From positions 1 to 64,000 of the forward strand of contig JASANG010003169.1 of the NCBI GenBank assembly GCA_030248215.1: a DNA stretch of 64,000 nucleotides. The letters run 5' to 3'. The notes beneath the pieces were generated by a model. That model was not told the origin of the DNA and ran no database searches. It worked only from the letters and a program-made list of their open reading frames with translations. Positions within the stretch are counted from its first letter, which is position 1. Each line of letters begins with the position of its first letter. This document shows positions 1 to 14,900 of this stretch, one piece after another. This DNA is from Enoplolaimus lenunculus. Its lineage: Eukaryota > Nematoda > Enoplea > Enoplida > Thoracostomopsidae. The position numbers and the translations under genes are program-made.

Positions 1-11
1 TGAGATGGAGA

Positions 12-92
12 CAATAAATAAATAAATAACTAAATAAATAAATATAAATGAATAAATAAATAAATAAAGATAAATAAATAAATAAATAAATA
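12..92. repeat. (AAAT)n microsatellite
   Basis: About 18 AAAT units with a few interruptions at the left edge of the window. Confidence 0.95.
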
Positions 93-1335
93 CGTAGCTG
101 AAATTCCAAAAATAATCATCTAAAACATGACTTTAAATTAAAATTTGTGATGCGGAAATTTGACGCTCAATAATTTAAAAAAACTGCATTCAATAGAGCA
201 ATTTTGGTCAGTAATTTTTTTCAGCGCAAGTTGAAATTATTTAAGATTATAGAATATTTAAATTAATATTAGTCATTTTGAAGTACCTATGTCCCCAATG
301 GTAGCATGAACCAACGGGCGTTAATTGATTTTAAACTTGGGGTCGTATTCTGAGCTTGCTATACCGGCTATAAGGTAGGGTAAAGTTTTTCAACAGCTGG
401 AGCTGGTCTTTCAAATTTTGTCAATGATACATATTTTAAATCGCAAAACGCAAACATTTGATAGTTTTCAGCTCAAAAGCGATTAGTGCATCATCTGCAA
501 CCAAAATTGCAATACCTACGTATGTACAATTGTACATTTTGTGCCTCAAAGTACTACATGATAATTTGTGCTGTCTACTACTTTAATATAGCTAATCATA
601 ATTTTCAAACCCGCCCTTAATTGCCGGCACGATTTACTCTGTGTCTCGCTAATTGGTGCTAAATTCGACTAGCTATGTGTTTATTAGCTTAATTCTAATT
701 TAAGCTTGACATTATATTTTTAACGTTAATTAAAAATTAATCAAATCTATCTTGTCACAAAACATTTCGAGTCTTCCGCATACTAAGTGTGTTTACGATA
801 CTTAACCTTATATGGAAACAATAAAACTGTTTTAGTACTTTGATAATTAGAGAGTTCCCTTGGTACAAAGGTTTAAACAATATTTGTCTGCGACAGATTA
901 GCTGTTAGCAGGATGTTAGACCAACTTGCATCCAGTGTTTAAAGTGATTGCGCGTTCAGGGCCGTAGCCAGGAAGCATTTCGTGTCAGGAGGGAATAGCT
1001 ATGGGTAGTTGTTTTGAGCTAGCGAGGGTAGCGAGCAACCAAATGTTTTTAGACATTTGGCTAATTATTCTACAGTATATCAATGTTCTTTTCTTCGATT
1101 ATTTCATAAGATGTCGAGGATGCAGTCCCCTATTGTTGTCGTGTATACGCCCCATCTTGCGTTGTTCAGTTTGTAGCTAGAATCACTTTAGTGTCTGAGT
1201 CAAAATTTATGTTAAGCTTTACGCGTTAACGTCTGAGGATGCATCTGTTAGAGATAATTTGAACATAGAAAATATTTGGTTTCAAATCAAATTATGGTAC
1301 CTTTAAACTGTGGATTACGCAGCGCTAGGCGAGAT

Positions 1336-1550
1336 GGCCACTGTAAAGAACAGGGGCGAAGCACAGTATTATAAGCATATTCCTAAGCCTAAGCGTAAGA
1401 ATAAGCATATTCCTAAACCTAAGCGTAAGCCTAAGCGTATGATTGAGCATATTCTTAAGCCTAAACCAAGCAAAAAATTAGGTTAAAGCTTAAGCTTACT
1501 CTTTTCTAGTCCCACCGAAAACCCTTCCGCCACTGATCTTTACATGTGCC
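1336..1550 (-). mobile_element. family A hAT-like MITE with TTAGGC array
   Basis: Inverted ends (GGCCACTGTAAAGAACAGGG and CTGATCTTTACATGTGCC) enclose CCTAAGC hexamers. Flanks GGCGAGAT and GGCGTGAT are a 7/8 match to an 8-bp target duplication. Confidence 0.85.
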
Positions 1551-2348
1551 GGCGTGATTAAGCAAAGTTAAAACATTAGTATCGTTACGTTCTGGGGACC
1601 AGCTAGATTTCAAGTAGGGTCATTGCCTGCTTGGCAGCAGATGAATCGATTCTATTAATCTTAAACGTCTTAAAATTTAATGTTACAAGCTGGTTTGGCG
1701 CACAAATGTCTTCTCGTGCCCGAAAACATTCATTTCTATAGACCTTAGTACAGTCGCCAGCTGACCTTGCTAGGACAGCTAAACATTTTTCAACAGCGGC
1801 ATACACGGGTTCCCGATGACTTTACAAACAATACTGACATTGTTCTCTGGGAGGCGAGCAAAATCCTTCCACGGGGCTGAGCCCCCTGGCCAACACTATC
1901 GATATGCTCGTATAGAATTTAAAATGTTGAAGTTATTTTAGCAAAGTATTACGCAAGTTCGCGTCTGAATCTATATTCAGCGCAAAACATCCTTTATCCA
2001 CCTGTCTTCATCAAACAGTACCGCTGATAAGTGAGTGAAATTATACATTAATTTACAGTTAAAACGGCAGATTTTCAGTTGAAATCTGCATTCAGTTTCA
2101 ATTGATATATTATGCATAATTGAAGATTGTTATTAAATTAAGTCTTAATGGTGGTAACTGTCAGCTTTTTTCCGACTTACCTCAATAAGTTACGGGGGGT
2201 AACAGACAAGTGGGCATGATCGCTTTATTTCAAAGTTTAGCCGGCTTTCTTGGCTGTTAAGCTGAATTCGTTGAAGCTTTTTAGTCGTATTTTCATTAAA
2301 AAAGTCGATATATTGCGACTCAACTGGACGTCCAAAATCTTTACGGTC

Positions 2349-2512
2349 CAATCAGACCCGTAGCCAGGCCACCTAGATAGAGGTGGCTAAACAATTTTCA
2401 GGAGGGGCGTACCAGTGTTTTTTGATGACTTACAAGCAAGGTTGACAATTTCTTGGGAGGAGGCCAAAATTCGTCCAGAAGCGCTGAACCCTCATTGGCT
2501 ACGGGTCCGTAT
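2349..2512. mobile_element. family F MITE (CCCGTAGCCAGG ends)
   Basis: ACCCGTAGCCAGGCCACC ... CATTGGCTACGGGTCCG are mirror ends around CAATTTTCAGGAGGGGCGTA. Other copies or pieces: 955-1035, 1800-1890, 3630-3775, 6474-6624, 9125-9305, 16771-16870, 40105-40262, 48540-48870, 49575-49770. Confidence 0.75.
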
Positions 2513-4242
2513 CCAATGATATTTCTTTTCAGGATTTATATATACGTTTCCTGCTGCGAACGGCGTTTCATTGTTTGAAAATAAATTAGTGAACGTATTT
2601 AAAATTTAAAATTTGATAGCGACGCAGTTATAAGTTTGGGACAAAATTTGAGATTCACAACGTCGGGATGGCCTCTTGTATTGTTCGAGGAACCGTCTCA
2701 TTGGACTGTTTACAAAAAATTTGCCTGTATGTATTGAAAAATGAAAATATTGCTGAATTTTTAGCCCCAAAACACTCTGGCTTCTCGTTCGCTATTTTTC
2801 GTTCACTATTTTTTCTGTGGTGATTGTTTTAACCCTTTCTCGCATGAATATTTACTATGATTACGTAGAAGAACTCATTTCGAGCCTGGATTAAAAAATC
2901 GCAGCATCACTAACGGTGTGTGAGTAGTTAATGGGCGAAGAGACTAGAAAAGTATTTAAATAACCAGTATTAAATATGTAAAAAATTAACGCAACACCAT
3001 TACTTGTTACGGTGTCTTGAATTGAAATCCGAGCTACGTGTTTAGTTGAAACTTAAATTGAAGTTCAAACAATCTTGAATTCACCGGTTTGCTTTTACAC
3101 AAAATGTAAAAAGTACGCAATTTTCACCTCTTCCTGCGGATTTTAGTTGTTTTTAAAATTGTGATAATTTGTAAGGCCCGACATTTTGCAACATACACAA
3201 ATCCATACCCATGACCCACAGCTAAATTCGCGAGTGGGGTGTCTCGGCCGACTTCGGATCTCCACGGAAAAAAGTTGAAACCGCCAGAGCGTTTGGGGGC
3301 CCCCCGAAAGAGTTCGGAAGGAGCCCCCACGTCTGCATGCTCGGGTACTGGATCAATCTTGTTATTATAAATGAAAATGAGGCTTGCAGCCAAGCTCACC
3401 ATGCTCGAGATGGCTAAATATGCTTTTAAAGTCAACCCAAGATGTTGTCTGGGGTAAACTGAATTCCAAACCTCAATGGCTTCCCAAGCTGTGTGATAAT
3501 TGTAAATTTATTACTAATCTATTTGGTATGTGAAACATTTATCATAAGTGATTTTGTTACTATTAGTTTTCGGCAACAAATCCTAAACTGGCTAATTTAT
3601 ACGCGGATATTCTTTAGACAATCACCTTGCTCGGAGTGGTGCTAAAAATTTTCATGAGAGGCATATATGCATAGGTTTCAATGCCTGACTCGTAAAGTTT
3701 GAAAATTTTCTAGCTGCGCCAAAATTTTTGCCGGCAGGGTGCTGTGCCCCTTCTGCCCCCCCCTTTTGGCGATCGGCCCACTAAGACGGCGTTTAAGCTG
3801 AAAAAGAATTTTTCTAATTGAGGTTGAGGCAGGCTAAAGTTTTTGTTTACATTGTAGCCGAAAGTTTTATAAATTGTAGCCAAATCACTCTAATTCGGCT
3901 TGCGAACGATATATATTTATTCTGGTTCGGATAATCTGCCGTAAATGTATTAACAGATAGAAACCTAATCCGCTTAATATACCATATACGTGAGCGAGTG
4001 CATAAGAAGTAAGGAATTTGGTGGGCTAAAATAGAGCCTGGCTTGTCTGGTTTAATTTTGGTGCCGGCGAATCGATATGAAAACATCCAAGGCGGTTTTG
4101 AATGAAAGCTTTTTCCTTGATAGGGACTCAATTTTCAAGTGATACGCTCAGATGAAACATTATTAAGTGATGTTTTGCGGCAAAACAGTAATCAATCCTG
4201 CGAAACGCAAAATGTCAGGTTGAAAAGCCTTTTTTTAGTTTA

Positions 4243-4957
4243 ATATATTTTGTTTTGGCAGTTTTTGCACCAGAAGAACACGAATTTTACAGCAATAGTA
4301 TGGGAAAGTTGAAAATTGGTCTTACAGTTCCAAATCATGAAGCCATCAGCCAATGGCCGTCGTTCTTATCACTGATCGTGAAACGTTTAGTTGACCAACA
4401 GCCAATGAGCGTCGTTCTTACCACTGATCGTGAAACGTTTAGTTGAACATTGGCAAATTAGACTTAATACTGCCGGATATCTGGTTCACAAACAATTACC
4501 TCATATTTTGTACCTCAGTCAAAATTGACAACACCAGTTGTGCTGGCACAATACGGTTCCACCAACTTCATGATTTAAATGAATTTAGGCAACGATTTAA
4601 ACAAACTGGGCCGCGGCGTTTGGATATTGAGTTTTTAAATTAGGAACCCACAGCATTTTAGAGTCGATGTATGAAATAATTAAATATTCACCCATAGAAA
4701 TTCCCTCGACCGAGCAGCGAGTTTATAACGAACTTGTTGTTGGGCAATTGAGGGCTGTACTGCAGAGGCGTATAGAAGCCAGGGGGGATATAAATGATAT
4801 ATCCCCGCATCAAAATTTCCCGAGATACAAACAAACATCAATTTACAGCTATCTTAACGATTATTTTCTGGTTAGAACTGATCAAAAAACATTTTTTGTT
4901 ACAAAGTTTAACCCTTTTCAAAATGGTTACTGCGAGCGCAACCAGTTCTATTTATAA
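4243..4957 (+). pseudogene. decayed coding-like stretch, family unknown
   Basis: Three adjoining open stretches (4255-4446, 4443-4643, 4667-4957) have amino-acid content that looks coding rather than random, for example NNYLIFCTSVKIDNTSCAG, RQRFKQTGPRRLDIEFLN and NDYFLVRTDQKTFFVTKFN. They lie in different frames and have no clear splice sites between them. I read the stretch as an old broken gene or element and do not recognise the family. A 52-bp tandem duplication lies inside it (4347-4450). It sits 1 kb upstream of the first visible ARID3 exon, in the same orientation, but shows no similarity to ARID3. Confidence 0.35.
4347..4450. repeat. 52-bp tandem duplication
   Basis: Two adjacent copies (4347-4398, 4399-4450) begin CAGCCAATG and share GTCGTTCTTA and ACTGATCGTGAAACGTTTAG with only a few differences, so the duplication is fairly recent. 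Confidence 0.85.
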
Positions 4958-5977
4958 TCAACAAGAACACACTATTTTGCCTAAATATCATACATATATT
5001 TGTAGTCTTGATTGTCTTAAGGGAAATTTAGGCTCCCGAAATTAGGATGACCATCATATTTGCGCGGGTCGAGTTCTATTATTGGATTGAATTCAAAATT
5101 ACCACAAGAGTTTGTGATTACTTTAGCGTTGAAATTTTGGTCAAAATTTAATTTAAAACGTTCACAGTGTATACAAGTGATTTAACAATGCTTGCTCCAT
5201 TGAAATGGTTTACAATAAAGTAATTTTGGTTTTGAATGTAAATACGACAGCAAAGACTTTGTAAAATGCCTGAATAACACAATTTATGACTGGTATTTCA
5301 TTTCGGAAGATATTTTAATGGTTCTAAAGGTGTCTGTTGTCTCCAAGATGATAAAAACCGGAGGAAACGCTACTTTTGTTCTGGTGAAGGTTGAAGCCAC
5401 AGTGGAGTTTTTATAGTAGTATTTGGAATAAGTAAGCGGAACGGGTTTGGGCCTAAATTTGGGCCCATGAGTCGAAATAAATCATATTAGAAGCAAATAG
5501 AACTATATATGTATATACATATATGCATATAGTTTGAGTACGTATTATTTAAAACTTCCGTTTTAATACTAAAAAATATTTGCCTTGTCAATTTTGCAAC
5601 TGTCAGAATACGTATATTACGCGAAACTAAACTACGTATTTAGGTTCAGGTTACGCAATATGTAGCGAAAGAGTAAAATTCCCAAGCGAAGCAAACGAGA
5701 AACCAATCGCATTTTAACACTAAATATTCACAAAAAAACTTTTAGGCTTTTTTTTGATGAATTGGAGGCGATGGTTGTCCCATGTTTGGATGTGTTAATG
5801 CTCTTTAAATACGTAATTTAACCAAGCTACGTAAACTAATAATTTTGTTCGTGTTCAAACTATAGTTAACTTGCTGCGTACTTGCAGTTGAAACAAATAA
5901 AATTTTTTATTTTTTAATTTAATTTTTTTTTGTGTTTTGTTTACAAATAATTATTGTGCTTTTTTTCTGGTTTTCAG

Positions 5978-8900
5978 CTTTACGACCTCAGCGATGATCC
6001 AAGACGCAAAGAGTTCCTTGACGATCTGTTCAATTTTATGCAAAAACGAGGTTAGTTGCAAAATACGTTATATTCTTATTTGCTACATTCTTATTAGCTT
6101 TTAAGCTTTAATTTTTTAAATTTGTAATTTTTATTAGGAAGTTTTATGACTTAAAGGGAATTGTTTTATAACAGTTGAACCATAGTTAGCCATCAGGAGG
6201 ATACGCCCGCGAAGCTTAAGCCTGCGCGTAAACCTAACCACAAACTTAAGCCTCTAAAGCATCCAAGTCCACTCGCTCAGTCCTTCGATCTTCTAGTGAG
6301 CAGAAGTCTATAATTATCACATGGTTTAGAATTGAAATACAATTTTGAACGCTTATATTCTGGAATATCCAGTTTGAAAGAAATTAGTTTTAAAATTTTT
6401 TAGATTTCTATTGTTTACCTAAAGAATCCAGCAGTATTATCAATCTGAAAAAATATTTGGAATTGTACACGGACCTATAGCTAAGAGCCCCTCCCAGAAT
6501 AATTTTGCCCCCCAGAAAATTTTCAAACTTGCTTGCAACTACTGATTGATAACCCTTGCACGCCTGTCCTGACAAATTTTTAGCCACCCCCCTGGCAAGG
6601 TGAGGTGGCTACGGCACTGATTTTACACTGTATATTCTGGTTTGATTTTTAGGCACTCCTGTGACGCGTATTCCAATAATGGCAAAACAAGTGTTAGACT
6701 TGTACGAGCTTTATCGTCTTGTGACCGATAACGGTGGCTTAGTTGAAGTGATCAATAAAAAGTTGTGGCGTGAAATAACCAAAGGTCTCAATCTTCCCAA
6801 TTCCATTACATCTGCAGCGTTTACGCTCAGAACTCAGTAAGTTTTCACTGGCGAGCTTGGATTTTTAATTTATTCAACGTGTGGAATAAACATATATGAG
6901 CAGTAATCTACATAATTAACGCTGGATGCCACGCATCAGTGTTTTGGACAACGTTTCAGCATTACTTTGTTTACAATATTTTCTTAGAACAGAAACATGA
7001 TTGTTGTGTGAAAACAAAATTTGCGCGCAGATTGTTGTGCATTTGCCAACTTTTGCGCGTTGCACAAAGCTTCATGACTAGTGTAATTTTGCTTGAGAGC
7101 TTTTACCTTTAGAAAGGAATATATATATTGTAAGCTAGGCACTACCCTTTAATCCCGGCAATAATTATTGCTAAACGCTGTAAACCATGCTGGTTTTCTT
7201 ATGTTTCTACGAAATTCGACAGGAATCTATACTGCAATGACATTGAACTTGACTTGAGTCCAAAAGTTAAGTTTATAATTAAGTTTAAGATTGCATTCAA
7301 TTTTTGCTTAATGCAGTTTATGCTGCAGTATTTTATTCCTAAACGCTTTTAAGCTTGCTATTTCTCTCAAATTTACACAAAATTCGACTGGTACACTATA
7401 CTGCGTTGATGTTGAACTGGACTCAACTCCAAACTTAAAGCTTACAATCAAATTTAAGATTGCTTTCAATTATTGTAATATTTTTTCAAAAAACATTAAA
7501 CGTCAACTTAAATTTTGAATAATTTAAAAAAACATTTCATTTGGATTGCGTCCGTGACTGCTTTACGTTTGATTTTTGTTTTTAAAATTCGTCCAATTTT
7601 ACTATATTATACCTACTTTGTTTGAAAAATTATTCTTTAAATTGATAAAGGTGTTTAATATTGTCCTTGACAGCATGGGGGGGCGAACTCGAATGATGAG
7701 TTGATGATTTACAACAAAAAAGTTTGAACGCAACTTTGTAAGGTTTCCTACATTAATAGAACGGTAATTATCGGCAAACAGTTTTTTTTTCGTGCAATTT
7801 AATTGCAATTTTTTAATGCAGAGTTGATTTATCGCGTGAGTATATACTTTTAAAAAAAATGCAGTTACACAACAGCGTCCTAAACGGAAGCTCAATATAA
7901 TGTGACAGGAAGCGGCCGGAAGCACGTTTGCAAGGGGAGCGATCGGATAATAGATGGTTGCTCGGAATTTGTGGACAGACCAGATAAAAAGGCACTTTTA
8001 CAGGGTTTTAAAATAACCGATTGTAGCTCGGTCGCAGAGAAGCTGTTAACGGTGGTTATAGCTTTTACCGAAATAATCTTGGCTACGCCCCTGGTTATAG
8101 ACAGGGCAAAGACTCAGAGAAACAGGGTGTAGATTCAGAATTTTCTGACGGGGATAGGCTACGCATAATATATAGTAGTTTAAAAAAGCTCACGAGCGAA
8201 GATAGTAAGAAGCCAAACGCAATTTTAGTTCTCACTCTTAGTAACAATAATATCTTGGCTTGGATCTGTTTCGGCAGGCTAAGGCTGACCAGCCGTTGGT
8301 CCCGCCCTTGAATCCGTTCGTGCTGAGAGAAAACTCATCATGAAACAAATTGTTAAGAGCTACGCAAGGGCGTACACACAGGGGGTATTGGGTGGCAGGG
8401 CACCCCCCCCCCCGAATTCGACTGGTACCTCCAAATGGACTCGGTTTAAAAGTAAACAATCTTGAGTTGCAATTGTATGAGCACCCTAAAATTATTCGGT
8501 GCTCCCAGCAAATATAATTTTTGGCGGACGGCAATGGCAGCTACCAAAATGTTTTATACCACAAATATTTATCGATGATGTGAAGACTAAAAAATACGAT
8601 TAAAATTTTGTAAAAAATGTTTTTCCGGTTTTTTAAGCAATTTTTAAGTTTAAAAATTAAATTTTTATAAACGATACACTTTCTTTATTTTGAAGGAATT
8701 TTTTGGTCAATGTTACTTTTTGGGGGCGTTACAGTAGATTAAGCGTATTCGTAAGCCTAAGCGTAAGCGTTTCAAAAATGTGTTCGTAAACCTAATAAAG
8801 CGTAAGCAAAAAATGCAATCTAGAATCTAAACGTACTCTTTTAAAGACCCACCAGAAACTGAGACGCCCCTAAAAGTAACATGGGCCGAATTTTTTGTAA

Positions 8901-11900
8901 AAATAAATAATTGTATCTTATTGTGCATCGGACTTTACCGTTAAAATGTCTTCTTGGTGCGTATACAATAAGTTTATTTTATGACAAACATCAGCTCATA
9001 TACACAGAAAAAGTTGTGATTAAACGATATTAAACGTTGGAGGAAACTGTGGTAAATTGAACGAAAGTTATATTCGCTGGAAATTAATTCAGCGAAAAAA
9101 TTGTTTTGCAGGGTTTGTGTCAGGATGCCGGCCGGCCCATAGCCAGCTCACATGGCTGAGGGGGCGAAAAAATTTTCAGGAGGAGCGTACAAGGAGTTTC
9201 GTTGACTTACAAGCAAAGTTGAAAATTTTCTAGGAGGGGCCAAAATTCTTCCACGGAGAAGGAAATGAGCCCCGCTGCCCCCTCTTTGGTTGCAGAACCG
9301 TCGGCAAGTTAAAGAATGACAAATAAACACTTGAAAATAATTGAGATTGCCTGTTTAGCTTCACTTAATTCGACTTTAACGCGTTGGGAGACGATTTATT
9401 CGCTTTGTTTATGAAACTAAACCAAGTCGCGGGTTTGGACTTCGATACCGTAGGCATCGGCCGGTTGCCAAAAGGCGATTCCAAATTTTAGGCAAATGTT
9501 GTGGTAGGGTACAGCGTATTTTCTGCCCGCAACGGAATTTAGCACAAAATACAAATATTGATAAATTGCAGGGAAAATTTTTTTGGTTTCAAACGAAATT
9601 TATATATATGTATGTATGTATATATAGATAGATATATATTATAATGATATATATACATATATATACATATATATATTATAATGTATTTATGGTCGATGAA
9701 TGAACCAAAATTGTACATTATACTTTTTAGGTACATGAAATTTTTGTATCCATACGAATGTGACAAATTGCGTCTATCATCACCGCAAGAACTACAACAA
9801 GCAATCGACGGCAATAAACGTGAAGGTCGCCGAACTGGCTTTAATCCTTATCCAAATCCGGCGGCTGCAGCTGCAGTTGCTGCAGCTGGCGGACTACTAT
9901 CATCTCGGCCTCCAGGACAGCCAGGACCGGGACCGCATCATGGCGGCCCTGCGCTAAACGGCAGTGTATTCTCAGGTAACCGATAGATATTCGAAATGAA
10001 CACGGTGATAGATTTTAGGTAGGATCCATAGAAGGTCCGATTCCGGTATTCTGAACCATAATACAATTGACAATAACCAATATGCAGGTCGGTATATATC
10101 ACTAGGGAGGAAGCTTGGAAGGGTGAATAGATCTCGGATGGGTGACACTCTGCTAACGCCGTATGTTTGGTAAAATTTTAAATTTCAATATTTTCAAGAA
10201 AGAGTATGATTTCGAGGTTTGTGTTTTAGCTTCGAAACAGGGATTATTTTAAATAAATAATATAGATTTTGAAAATGACATTATTTTTTAGTTACTTTTT
10301 CATAAACTCAAAAATTTTAAGTGACACTATTTTTTTAGTTACTTTTTTATCAACTCAAAAAATGCCAAGGAAACACCTGCCGCGTGGTATTTATGCGTAT
10401 TTAAAGGTTTTTTGTGAAATTTTTAACTTTTCAACGATTTTTTGCATTTTTAAACATATTTAAAACAATACAGATAATTATTGTATAAAATATGTTGCAC
10501 AAAAAAAGCTGAATTTTGACCAGGGTCAACCGTTTTTGTCATCCAATCGATCATTGCCCCCGTAGAGATACAGAAAAATTTAGAAAAACATGTTGTGGGG
10601 TCGTGGCGTTTGCTTTTTTGTTATTTTTGAGGTTAAAAAACTGGCTTGGGTAGAATTTTAAAAAAATGAAATAATTGTTAAAAAATTTAAAACAAAACGA
10701 TGTAAATTTTTACCCGTTACCTATGCTGTTACACAAAATGAATCACTTTTACACCATTGTTGGGCCCACGGTCCTTAAAGGGCGTCCAGGTTTCTGGTGG
10801 GTCTATAAAAGGGTAGGTTTAGATTCTAGATTACATTTTTTTTGCTTAGGCTTAGGCTTTAGGAACACGTCTTTGCAATGCTCAGGTTAAGCTTACACTT
10901 AGGAATACGCTTAATTACCTGTTTTACACCCTAAAAAGTAAGATTGGCCCGTTGTTGTATTAAAATTGACACCGAAAACCAAAATAACAAAACATGTTGT
11001 GGGTCGCGTATTTCGTGTTAAATTTTGAAAAATTTGAAACAAAAAACATCTGGCTTAGGTGTAATTTTTAAAAAAGTGACATTTTTGAAACAATAATCGC
11101 TGAAATTAAATTTTTACCTAAGCTGCTCGACTCAAATTAAATTTAATACATTAATAATTCACAGTTGCCAACAGCAAAAGATCACAAAACATAATGTTTG
11201 GTCGCGAAAATTTTTTTGTTATTTTTCAGGTTAAAAAAACTAGCTTGGGTGCTGCGATTTAAAACGAAATAATTGTTAAAAAATTGTTGTGGTCAAATTT
11301 TGAAACGTTTTACCAACACGACTGTCTATAATGGATTACTTTATTTTCCAGTTGCTGAAATTGACACCGACCAAACGGTCGCTGAGTACGTAGGGGGGTC
11401 GCGGATTTTTTGGTTTTTGGAGGTTAAATACCTGGCTTTGGTGAAATTTATAAAATGAAATTATTTTTAAAAATTTAACAAAATTGCAATAAAATCAAAC
11501 TTTTGTGCAAATTGTATTATTCTGCAACTGTAGGATTTAGGAACAAAATTTGCTGTACAAATTCTTGTGTTAATTTAGATATAGAAATTTTTTATCGTGC
11601 AATTGTTAAGGATATGCGTACCATTGATAGCCAATGTATAAAACACGGTCGTAACGGTAGTATAAACCTATTTTTAAACGTAAGCCTAAGAAAACAAATT
11701 TGCCTAAAACTTAAGTTTAGTTTATTGCAGTCATGCAGAAAAACGTTCCTCCCCTGATCTTTACATGGACGCATTGATGCTAGAAAAATTTAACTTTTAA
11801 TTGTTTTTGCAAAGATTTGAATAATTTTGTAACACTTAGTCGCCAAGTGTTATGCTGGATCAGCAGTAGATATAATTTAAAAAGGTTTGTGCGACTTCAC

Positions 11901-14900
11901 AAACCAGTCAATTCTCGAAGACACAATAAGGCCCCAACCAAGTTTCTATAATAACAATGATGTAGCGGCTCATCCTTTAGAATTCTTTACAGTAATGGTC
12001 ATATAGGAACTCATTTTTTATAATATACACTGTACAAAATAGTTAATCAGACATCCACAATGAGTTTTCGTATTACGAAAACAGTACGTGAAGCAAAAAG
12101 TTCTCGGGTTTGTAATTTTCGAGTTAATTAAGTTCACGTTTTAGACTTAGCGAGTAAAGGTTTTTTAATACGATCAAGATTAAAAATTGGTAGAATTTCG
12201 GTATTTAAGCAGGTGAGGCCAAAGCAAGCTTGCATCTCAAAATTTAAATTTATCTATATTTTTAATGTTGGAACGCCCCACATTAGTAGTTTTGGCAGCG
12301 ATTTGCGAATTTGAATTTTGATACTAGGAAAAGGGTTCATGTATAGAACTGGGCCGGAACAGTAGTATAAGAACATTCCTAAGACTAAGCCTAAGCCTAA
12401 GCAAAAAAAGTGAGAGCCCCAGAGAAAAACAATCCGGCCCTGTTCTATAAATGGGACAGGAAAGTATATGCAAATTAAGTGAGCGTTGCAAATGTTGAAA
12501 CATCGTTCACCAGTTATTATTTGTTTTACTTTTTTAGATCAAGACGACTCCAGCTCTGTTGCAGCTGCCGCAGCCGCTGCTGCGCTCACTCCACCAATTA
12601 GCAGTAACCCAATGCTGGCCGCAGTGTATCGTGAAACATTTCTTGCGCAACAACAAAAACTTGAACACAAGTAAGTGATATTTTTTCTTTTCATAGAACA
12701 ATCACGTCTATTTCCAAAGGATTGTTAACAAACGATGGAAAGTTGCCCAAAATACGTATGTGAGGCATTCCAGCTACAATTATATAGACGAGTAGAATTA
12801 AATAAATATTTCTTTTCTTACTAAAAAACTATTTTTTTTACAATAACATGTGTCAGTTTTTTTAATTATTGGAGCTCTTACTTTTTGCAAGTGTCTGGAT
12901 TCGATTACTCTGCTGGCAACAACGTTTTTGTCATTTGAACCAGTAAATGATTGCTATATTATAACAGCGAAAAGTTTGAATGAAAACTGCGCTAGCGGCA
13001 GACACAAGAGTTGATAGGGGATTTAAAATTGTACAATGCCGCTAGCGATAACTAATTTCAATTCAAATATATTGTCATAAAACTAAAATGTTTCATCTGC
13101 CAGTTGATATTTCATTTTTCAAACTTAAAATCACTACCAATTTTAGGTTTGAAAATTTAAACGAAAATTATTGTTAACAGCTTGCAGTCGGACCACACCG
13201 TTTAGTTATCAGAAAGGTTTTGATTTCTGGCGAACCAGAGCCAGAGAGCAAATACTGGTTCAAAAGTTGTAATAAATTATCGTATAAGACGCCTGGGTAA
13301 ACTTTTCTCTCTCTCTCAAAATGCCTCAGATTGGAAACTTTCAAAGTTTTATACCAGGAACGTTTACCTTGCCTATGGGTGGGGCTAAAAAATTTCTTAG
13401 TACGGACATGGAAGGGCTGTAGACGGCTTAGTATCAAGATTGAAAATTGAATAAAACCGGGGGGATGAGGGGCTAAACTAATCTTGCGAGGGGTTGAGTT
13501 TATCCGTGACCCCCGTCTGGGTAAGGTTGTGAATTAACAAATTGGCTAATTGGCACAAATTTTAGTGACATTTCTAACGACGCTTTAGAACAAATTGAAC
13601 ATGTGGCTAATGACTAAATTTGGTTTTTATATTTCGAACCCATTTGAAATATGCTTAGTTTATATGACATTTGAAGTATTTATATTTGCTAAATTACACA
13701 CACATACTTGCTTAAGCGTTGCTAACGATTTTAGGGGTTTGTTAAGGACGGTATCACAGGGTAAAGTAAGAGTCCTGTAACCGATGTTAACTTGTGTTGA
13801 AAGCGATAGGCAGAAAATATCAATTTTGAGACAAATTTCTCACAGCTAATGGCCAATGTTACTTTTAGTGGCGTAACAGTAAATTAATCGTATTCCTAAG
13901 CCTAAACCTAAGCGTTGCAAAAATGTGTTCCTCAGCCTAAGCCTAAGCCTAAAACCTAAGCAAGAAATGTAATCTAAAATCTACTAAACCTACTGTTTTA
14001 TAGACCCACCGGAAACCTGGACGCTTCTTAAGGTAAAATTGGGTTCATCTAATGCTAAGCACAAAGGTGTGTGGGTTCGATTCTACCTCAGGTACATGAT
14101 TTCATCTCAAGTGAGTATGGAGTCATGCCAAAGTTCTTGCAAGCACTGACAGCTCCACAGGGGTGAGCGAATGGGGGGGGCGTACACCTCCGTCACAAAA
14201 TTTTCTTGATTAATTGGTAATGTCCATACCGTACAATTGTTACCGTCACAAAATTGGCAAATGTATTGCAAACAGTAAAAATTGCGTTTCATATCTTTTA
14301 CTATCCCGACTCGCCAGACACAAATTTCTGGATCCATCGCTGTTTACAAGCGAAGAAAACATTTTGGGGCCTTTAGGATCGAGTAAAATCTTCACAGGTA
14401 TCGTATAGTCACTCCAGAAACATCGGCAGGGTATATATTCGTCTATGTTCGTTTCATGCTGCCTCATGACTAAACAGTAGGCTTTAACCCTGATATCTGC
14501 ATTATGCACAACCCCAGTTTGTCAAAACGTTTTGCAGTCTTGATCAGCGTATGTCCCAATTAAATCCATGTGAAAACATAGAATTTGAAAATTGTATCAG
14601 CCAATTTGAAATGAATATCCAATGCGGATAGCTTATATTATTGACCAAGCAGTATACAAACAGAAACTTTAATGTTTAATAATACGTTTGACATTGCACT
14701 GGCCGTTGCAGGCCGGCGTCATACAGACCATAATTTGTCAACATTGATTAAAACGAAAATTTTGTATTAAGATTAAAGCACTAAAATTGTGTTTGGTTTC
14801 TCGTTTGCTCATCTAGCGAGTTCTTCGCATATATATGACTAGATTTTTGCTGCAGAAATTTCTGGGTCTGCCACTGGATAGAGTAGTTGCTATTTGAATT

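Larger units (their letters stand above)
1..5977. other. upstream gene-poor region
   Basis: Apart from the elements and the 4.2-5.0 kb remnant listed separately, I see only AT-rich sequence and worn family F and I pieces (955-1035, 1800-1890, 2830-2885, 3630-3775). No exon encoding the missing start of the ARID was found. Confidence 0.6.
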
